A program made the translations under genes and the position numbers. This document shows positions 10,238 through 14,117 of a DNA stretch of 14,117 nt, piece by piece (the first letter of the stretch is position 1; every line of letters starts with the position of its first letter). This DNA comes from Rodentolepis nana. Lineage: Eukaryota > Platyhelminthes > Cestoda > Cyclophyllidea > Hymenolepididae. Under the pieces are notes generated by a model. It had not been told where the DNA came from. It searched no databases and worked only from the letters and a program-made list of their open reading frames with translations. Location: NCBI GenBank assembly GCA_900617975.1, contig UZAE01001288.1, positions 1 through 14,117 of the forward strand, in the 5' to 3' direction.

Positions 10238-10262
10238 GGGGGGGGGGGGGGGGGGGGGGGGG
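10238..10262. repeat. 25-base G homopolymer
   Basis: Twenty-five consecutive Gs follow TCAGGGT. On this strand the run could form a G-quadruplex. Length in such tracts is error-prone in sequencing and assembly, so the exact count should be treated as approximate. TGAGTCA lies five bases upstream, at 10227-10233. Confidence 0.97.
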
Positions 10263-11329
10263 CTGAAAGTACTTATTTTGTGTTGTTTTAATGCTTAGTC
10301 CTTGTATTTTGGCTCCCTTATTCACGGATGGAACAGTGATCCTCTATTCCTGACCTTGTTGATCGATTTTTTGTATTTGTGGGTTATTAAAATCACTTGA
10401 CATTTACCTCTAGGTGAAATTGGTGCAATAAATTTAAAGAAGCACAATCCTCTGCGACCCACTTACTGGGAAATTGTTAATTGATCCCACAGATTATGGT
10501 GTTTCACACCTGACGGTCAAATTAACAAGCATATTTTATTATCAGCACCCCATTGTTTGGTATTTTGTGGAAAAACATGTTGTAAATTTGACCCTGGGTA
10601 TATTTTTTCGGAAGAAATAATCAGGAATCCGATTTATTTTTATTCAGATATTACTGCATCACATTTAATTAGAAACTGAACACAATCTGCTCATCTTAAA
10701 TAATTTATAAATCTCACAGCAGATTTTCTTGCAATTCCACAAGGGGAAATATGAATAGGAAATCATTTTATTTTTATTCAATTAGCGAACAAAAAGCCAA
10801 TTTCTACTAAAGAGCGATGATGCTCTTCAAAATCTAGTTTTGTTTTATTAGCATTCCTGGAAACTAATTAATATAATTGAACTAAATTAAGCCAAAACGC
10901 TAGGCTGATTTAAGAAGAAAGGCAAAATGCAATTAATTAAGACTAATATCGCAAATTCGTATTGTTAAAATGGCACGTAGCTTTGAATATTTGAACTTTC
11001 AATATTAATTCAATTAATGTCCTCTCCCAGGACTCTAATTAGAACTCGGAAGTATTTCATTCTTCATTTCCCCATGAAAATACAATAGTGTACAAGTGTT
11101 ATGATTGAGCGTCACCAAATTCTTAAAATTTGATTAAGCTGAATTGGTGATAAAGCCAAGCTAATAGATTTGTCTTAAATTGTTTTTGATATGGCTTAGA
11201 TCTTACAGTTCAAAATTCAAATATATTTTTCATTTTCCCTTAGTGTTAGCAGTATTATAGCTGAATACTGGTTGAGATGAATCTGCCCTAACATTTAAGC
11301 ACTACCTTGTGAAAATCTAGACCGTTCGC
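10263..11329. other. A+T-rich unique DNA, nothing recognised
   Basis: No frame of useful length, RNA gene or repeat family member was seen. The text is unique at the scales I could compare by eye. Confidence 0.6.
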
Positions 11330-11570
11330 TTGCCAGACAAACGAAACACCCCCCAGAGAAGGGAAGCGAGCACACAGTGGGCCCATTACATTTTACACGC
11401 GGTTCCTAGCTTAATCAAAAATGGCTAGCAGAAACCAATCTTTAAGGTTGGCACGCAGTACGTGATTACAAAGGAATGACTCAAATCCGTCATTACTTGT
11501 GTGTCGGCGTGATATCTAAGCTTTGAAGGATGAGTGCACCAACTAGTCCACGTACTTATTTGAGTCATCG
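11330..11570. promoter_or_regulatory. Denser segment with paired AP-1-like sites (candidate element)
   Basis: Base composition rises in G+C here (ACCCCCCAGAGAAGGGAAGC near 11347, GTGGGCCCATTAC near 11378). ATGACTCAAAT at 11476-11486 and its exact reverse complement ATTTGAGTCAT at 11558-11568 form an 11-bp inverted pair 71 bases apart, each containing an AP-1 heptamer. A 32-codon minus frame beginning ATGGGCCC reads across the left part and is not recognisable. This is compatible with an enhancer, a small exon or an old repeat; none is demonstrated. Confidence 0.3.
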
Positions 11571-12335
11571 TGTACTTTTGAATATTGCATGAGCAAAATT
11601 TGAAATGATTAAAAATTTCTCTAATATTCTGTGTTTTAACTTTTATGTTGATAAGATCGGTTAATTTACTAGTTTTAAAAGTTTACGATAATAGGTCGAT
11701 ATTATATGCTTGAGCGTTTTTTTAACAACTGACTCTAAAACTATTCCTTATTTGCAATTAAAAAGGAGGATTTTCAGTGACAAGTTACATTTAGTTTATG
11801 ACTCATATGAGATTAGTTTGGTTGAAACAATGCATTTCAAAATGTTGACTTTGAAATCAGTGAAAGTGTTAAAAGGGCGCGTGAAAGAGGGGCAGCAAAT
11901 GACCTTCTGGCTGAAAAGTGGGTCAATTATCCCGATTACAATGAATAAAATAACATGCGACCAATTTTCCTAACTATTTTCTTTGCTCAAACTTGTCAAA
12001 ATAGCAAACCGATTTCTTCCTCTTAATGAATCCACACACAAACACGCTCACATACATTTCTACTCTTTCTTCCTAGTAATTACTGAATAAAAGTGATAGA
12101 AATAAGCCTTTAAAACACCTCCTTATACATAATGGAATATTAGCCGCTCTCTGTAATATCTCATCTCCTTTGCGTCTTACACAGGAGGAAATAATTATTT
12201 ACTCAATGTCTGATTGCGTTATTTATATATTCCACTCATTTATTTGTGGTAATATCATGGGATCTTTACGTGGTATGTTGCTTTGGGATTTACGTTTAAT
12301 TTGTTAATTACAATGCCTTGTAACATGCTATCGAA
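11571..12335. other. A+T-rich DNA with one unsupported 87-codon frame
   Basis: A plus-strand frame at 11710-11973 begins with TTG, not ATG, and its lysine- and leucine-rich translation matches nothing I recognise. TGACTCA occurs within it at 11799-11805. No other structure was seen before copy C. Confidence 0.55.
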
Positions 12336-12731
12336 TGGGGTATGCGATAGCCTTACCTCCACGTGGTGCACTCTGGGCAACGTATACTCATACGGCTTAC
12401 CTCCGTGGTGCACCCTGGGCAATGTATATTTAGACTTACCTCCACGTGGTGCACCCTGGGCACCGTATACTCATACGGCAAAAAAGTCTATAAACTGGCA
12501 GTTGGACTTCAAACTACCATCGCCCCACTGTATGTCATATTCGACCATTTCTACAGCACTCATCTCACCTTTTTTCTACCTTTGTGTCTATCTCTTTTAC
12601 ATCATTGAAACACTCTTCTATTCCCACCCCCTCTCGACTTTTTTCACTTTGATGTTCATTCCCCTCTGTGAAGCCTGAAGTCAACTACGATAACTATCAA
12701 AATGCCTGCCATTTGATATAAATAAATAAAT
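12336..12731 (+). mobile_element. SINE-like element, copy C (triplicated head)
   Basis: From TGGGGTATGCGATAG it runs through three successive heads, then AAAAAGTCTATAAACTGGCA, CAAACTACCATCGCCCCACT, a pyrimidine-rich middle, CTGTGAAGCCTGAAGTCAAC, ACTATCAAAATGCCTGCC and an ATATAAATAAATAAAT tail. At about 396 bp it exceeds copy D (324 bp), the excess being the two extra heads. A frame stays open from unit 3 to a TGA after CTGTGAAGCC. I found no convincing target-site duplication. Landmark order and tail establish family membership; the mechanism is inferred from copies B and D. Confidence 0.9.
12352..12478 (+). repeat. Three tandem head units inside copy C
   Basis: Units at 12352-12395 (44 bp), 12396-12434 (39 bp, lacking part of CCACG and ending in TATATTTAGA) and 12435-12478 (44 bp) share CTTACCTCC, GTGGTGCAC and CTGGGCA. 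Other copies have one head. The units differ by several substitutions, so the triplication is not very recent or was assembled from different source copies. Confidence 0.92.
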
Positions 12732-13586
12732 GTTGAAATTCAAAATGCAAGCGCTATGTTTTAGCTCCTTTCTTAGTTAAAAAAATTATCATCAACTTTG
12801 TTTCAATTTTTAACCTCCAGTGATGTCCTTTCTAAATACAAGTCCCTTGACGGGTGCCCCTAAAATTGCATGACCTTAGAAATGAACGGGATTATTTTCC
12901 TTTTTATCGTAAAATCAAATTTTGCCAAAAGTGCAAGCGACATTTATATACACATTTTGAGTTAAAATAATAATTTCGAATGAAATCTTATTTCAACAAT
13001 AAAATAAGCACCTCCTTTCAGTTTCAAAATTAATTAAATTCCTTGTGATATAGTGATTTATTTACAAAAAATGAGTAAAAATTGCAATAAATTTTACTTC
13101 AGCCTAAGTTGGAGTTGTTTAGTTAATTATTTTTCAAAATGTGGCTATTTTAATATTTTCAGAGAGTAGTAAATGAGTGAACTTACTACATGTTTCTAGC
13201 AAACAGTCAAACGGACTTTAAATATGAGGTACCGATTTTAATTGCATTAATCTCCCCACGTAATTTGTCATATTTGATAAAACCGAATAGCCTTCTTAAT
13301 GTACTTATTAAGTAGTTTGATGAAAAGGAAATTGGGTGAATTATTTTTGACAATAGTCAATTCTTGATAAGTCGGTAACGCCCGAAGAGAATGTGGTTGC
13401 AACTTGCGCCAGATTGCTACACTAGTAAGCTTTGACTTATGCTTAGTAATCGCCATGGCAAGACCCCCCTCGACAATATAGAGGAACCAGACGAATGGAG
13501 TGGAACTCGCTTATTTTGAATTTGTATCTATTACAGAGCTTAGTCATTAGAATACAACGAATGTATCGTTAAATAATGCAGGAGCT
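12732..13586. other. A+T-rich unique DNA, nothing recognised
   Basis: Between copies C and D no gene, RNA or repeat is supported. A 62-codon minus frame at 13268-13456 is the longest listed and has no recognisable features. The stretch just before copy D is slightly richer in G+C. Confidence 0.6.
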
Positions 13587-13602
13587 ATTGATTGGTAGGT
13601 GG
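13587..13602. repeat. Left target-site duplication of copy D
   Basis: ATTGATTGGTAGGTGG is repeated exactly at 13927-13942, after the element's tail. Sixteen perfect bases indicate a relatively young insertion. The GG at its right end merges with the element's own GGGG, so the boundary is uncertain by a few bases. Confidence 0.95.
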
Positions 13603-13926
13603 GGTTTGCGATAGACTTACCTCCACGTGGTACACCCTGGGCAACGTATACTCATACGGCAAAAAAGTCTATTAACCGGCAGTTGACTTCTGACTTCAAA
13701 CTTCCATCGCCCCACTGTATGTCATATTCGACATCTTCCACAGTAATCATTTACCTTTTCTCTGCCTCTGTTTCTGTCTCTTTTACAACCGCAAACAACT
13801 ATTCTGTTCCTCACCCATCGACTTTCTGTTACTTTGACCTTCCTTCCCCCTGTGAAGCCCGAAGTCAGCTAAAGGGCTAATGATAACTATCAAAACACCT
13901 GCCATTTGAAATAAATAAATACATAA
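13603..13926 (+). mobile_element. SINE-like element, copy D (best full-length copy)
   Basis: The order is GGTTTGCGATAGACTTACC, the head with overlapping palindromes CCACGTGG and GGTGCACC, GTATACTCATACGGC, AAAAAAGTCTATTAACCGGC, CAGTTGACTTCTGACTTC, a pyrimidine-rich middle, CCTGTGAAGCCCGAAGTCAG, CTAAAGGGCTAATGATAACT, and a tail ATAAATAAATACATAA. Length is about 324 bp, in the SINE range. No tRNA-type A and B boxes are evident, so the origin of the head is unknown. A frame is open across almost the whole element to a TAA at 13878. It sits beside the candidate exon on the opposite strand, in antisense to it. Confidence 0.93.
13615..13623 (-). promoter_or_regulatory. Consensus 5' splice-site sequence in copy D antisense strand
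   Basis: The minus strand reads GAG|GTAAGT, a close match to the metazoan donor consensus. Equivalent sites are at 2995-3003 (copy A, plus strand, GTG|GTAAGT), 3870-3878 (copy B, minus, AAG|GTAAGT) and 12434-12442 (copy C unit 3, minus, GAG|GTAAGT). Copy C units 1 and 2 have GTAAGG and GTAAGC. Use in splicing is not shown. Confidence 0.5.
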
Positions 13927-13942
13927 ATTGATTGGTAGGTGG
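13927..13942. repeat. Right target-site duplication of copy D
   Basis: This is an exact 16-bp repeat of 13587-13602. It ends 13 bases from the candidate exon edge at 13956, so the insertion point lies just inside the proposed intron. Confidence 0.95.
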
Positions 13943-13955
13943 CTAACTATCTTAC

Positions 13956-14032
13956 TTGCTCCCTACGCGACAAATAGCACGCCGCACCTTCGATTCTGTC
14001 TGGATGCGCATGACCTTTTTCTGTTCAGCCAT
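13956..14032 (-). CDS. Candidate first coding exon, leftward gene, product unknown
   Basis: On the minus strand, an ATG at 14032 lies in the context AACATGG (A at -3, G at +4), a strong Kozak match. It opens 25 codons plus two bases, beginning MAEQKKVMRIQTES and continuing KVRRAICRVGS, ending at GAGCAA|GTAAGATAG, a good donor. Without splicing the frame stops one codon later (TAA... read as AAG TAA), giving 26 residues. The peptide is basic and polar, unlike the hydrophobic chance frames elsewhere, and the local G+C is higher. The frame stays open upstream of the ATG for about 22 codons to a TGA, within the presumed 5' UTR. No protein family is recognised. Later exons would lie at lower coordinates. 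It may be chance. Confidence 0.35.
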
Positions 14033-14117
14033 GTTAGTGTCCGGCACTCCACACACCCTCTCACGGTATTTTTCCCTCAAGAATAGGTTTTTCGATCACA
14101 TCAAGCATATTTTTCTT
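14033..14117 (-). other. Presumed 5' UTR or promoter-proximal sequence at window edge
   Basis: These 85 bases lie upstream of the candidate ATG in the minus direction. They include a GT-rich GAGAGGGTGTGTGGAGTGCC stretch. No TATA box at a suitable distance is certain and no promoter can be placed; the sequence is cut by the window end. Confidence 0.2.

Noticed and set aside
11710..11973. 87-codon plus frame as a coding exon
   Set aside because: It begins with TTG, has no convincing acceptor or donor in frame, and its translation matches nothing I know.
12283..12678. 131-codon frame, the longest in the window, as a host gene
   Set aside because: Most of it lies inside element copy C, including the tandem heads, so it reflects the repeat and not a separate gene.
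12302..12749. Target-site duplication for copy C (TGTTAATTACAATGC against TGTTGAAATTCAAAATGC)
   Set aside because: Several gaps are needed to align them, which is no better than chance in A+T-rich sequence.
13603..13660. Element head as a U1 snRNA pseudogene
   Set aside because: Only about ten bases resemble the U1 5' end; the following sequence does not match U1 as I know it and no Sm site is visible.
13603..13700. tRNA-derived SINE head
   Set aside because: I could not find convincing A-box and B-box motifs at tRNA-like spacing in any copy.

Overview
This window looks like non-coding nuclear DNA from a eukaryote, probably an invertebrate animal. By eye it is about two-thirds A+T. It has no long open reading frame: the longest, 131 codons, lies inside a repeat. 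It holds an (AT)n microsatellite, a 25-base G run, degenerate minisatellites, dispersed short retroposon-like elements flanked by target-site duplications, and at its right edge a short segment that resembles a first coding exon. There is no bacterial operon, Shine-Dalgarno layout, tRNA or rRNA. I cannot name the species.

Layout. Positions 1-40 are the end of an (AT)n tract. Positions 645-1208 are a compound minisatellite of three interlocking repeat families, and 1276-1392 is a separate array of three hairpin-forming units. The rest, to the right end, is mostly unique A+T-rich DNA interrupted by four copies of one dispersed element: A at 2704-3012 (minus), B at 3854-4017 (plus), C at 12336-12731 (plus) and D at 13603-13926 (plus). 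B and D have perfect target-site duplications of 12 and 16 bp. Together with the (ATAA)n tail, this points to insertion by LINE-type retrotransposition. B has lost the middle of the element. C has its ~44-bp head present three times in tandem. All heads carry, on the antisense strand, a consensus-like 5' splice site whose sense strand matches the 5' end of U1 snRNA.

Other local structures are an 11-bp perfect hairpin at 8364-8388 followed by a second hairpin, a GC-rich inverted-repeat cluster at 9903-10007, the G run at 10238-10262, and a denser 11330-11570 segment with paired AP-1-like sites. At the right edge, 13956-14032 on the minus strand could be the start of a real gene: an ATG in strong Kozak context, 25 codons, and a GTAAG donor. 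If so, transcription runs leftward and much of the window may be its first intron, with D inserted about 30 nt inside the donor. This gene is a candidate, not established.

The most interesting content is the dispersed element family (tandem head, shared open frame, antisense splice donors). An apparent excess of TGACTCA sites is second.
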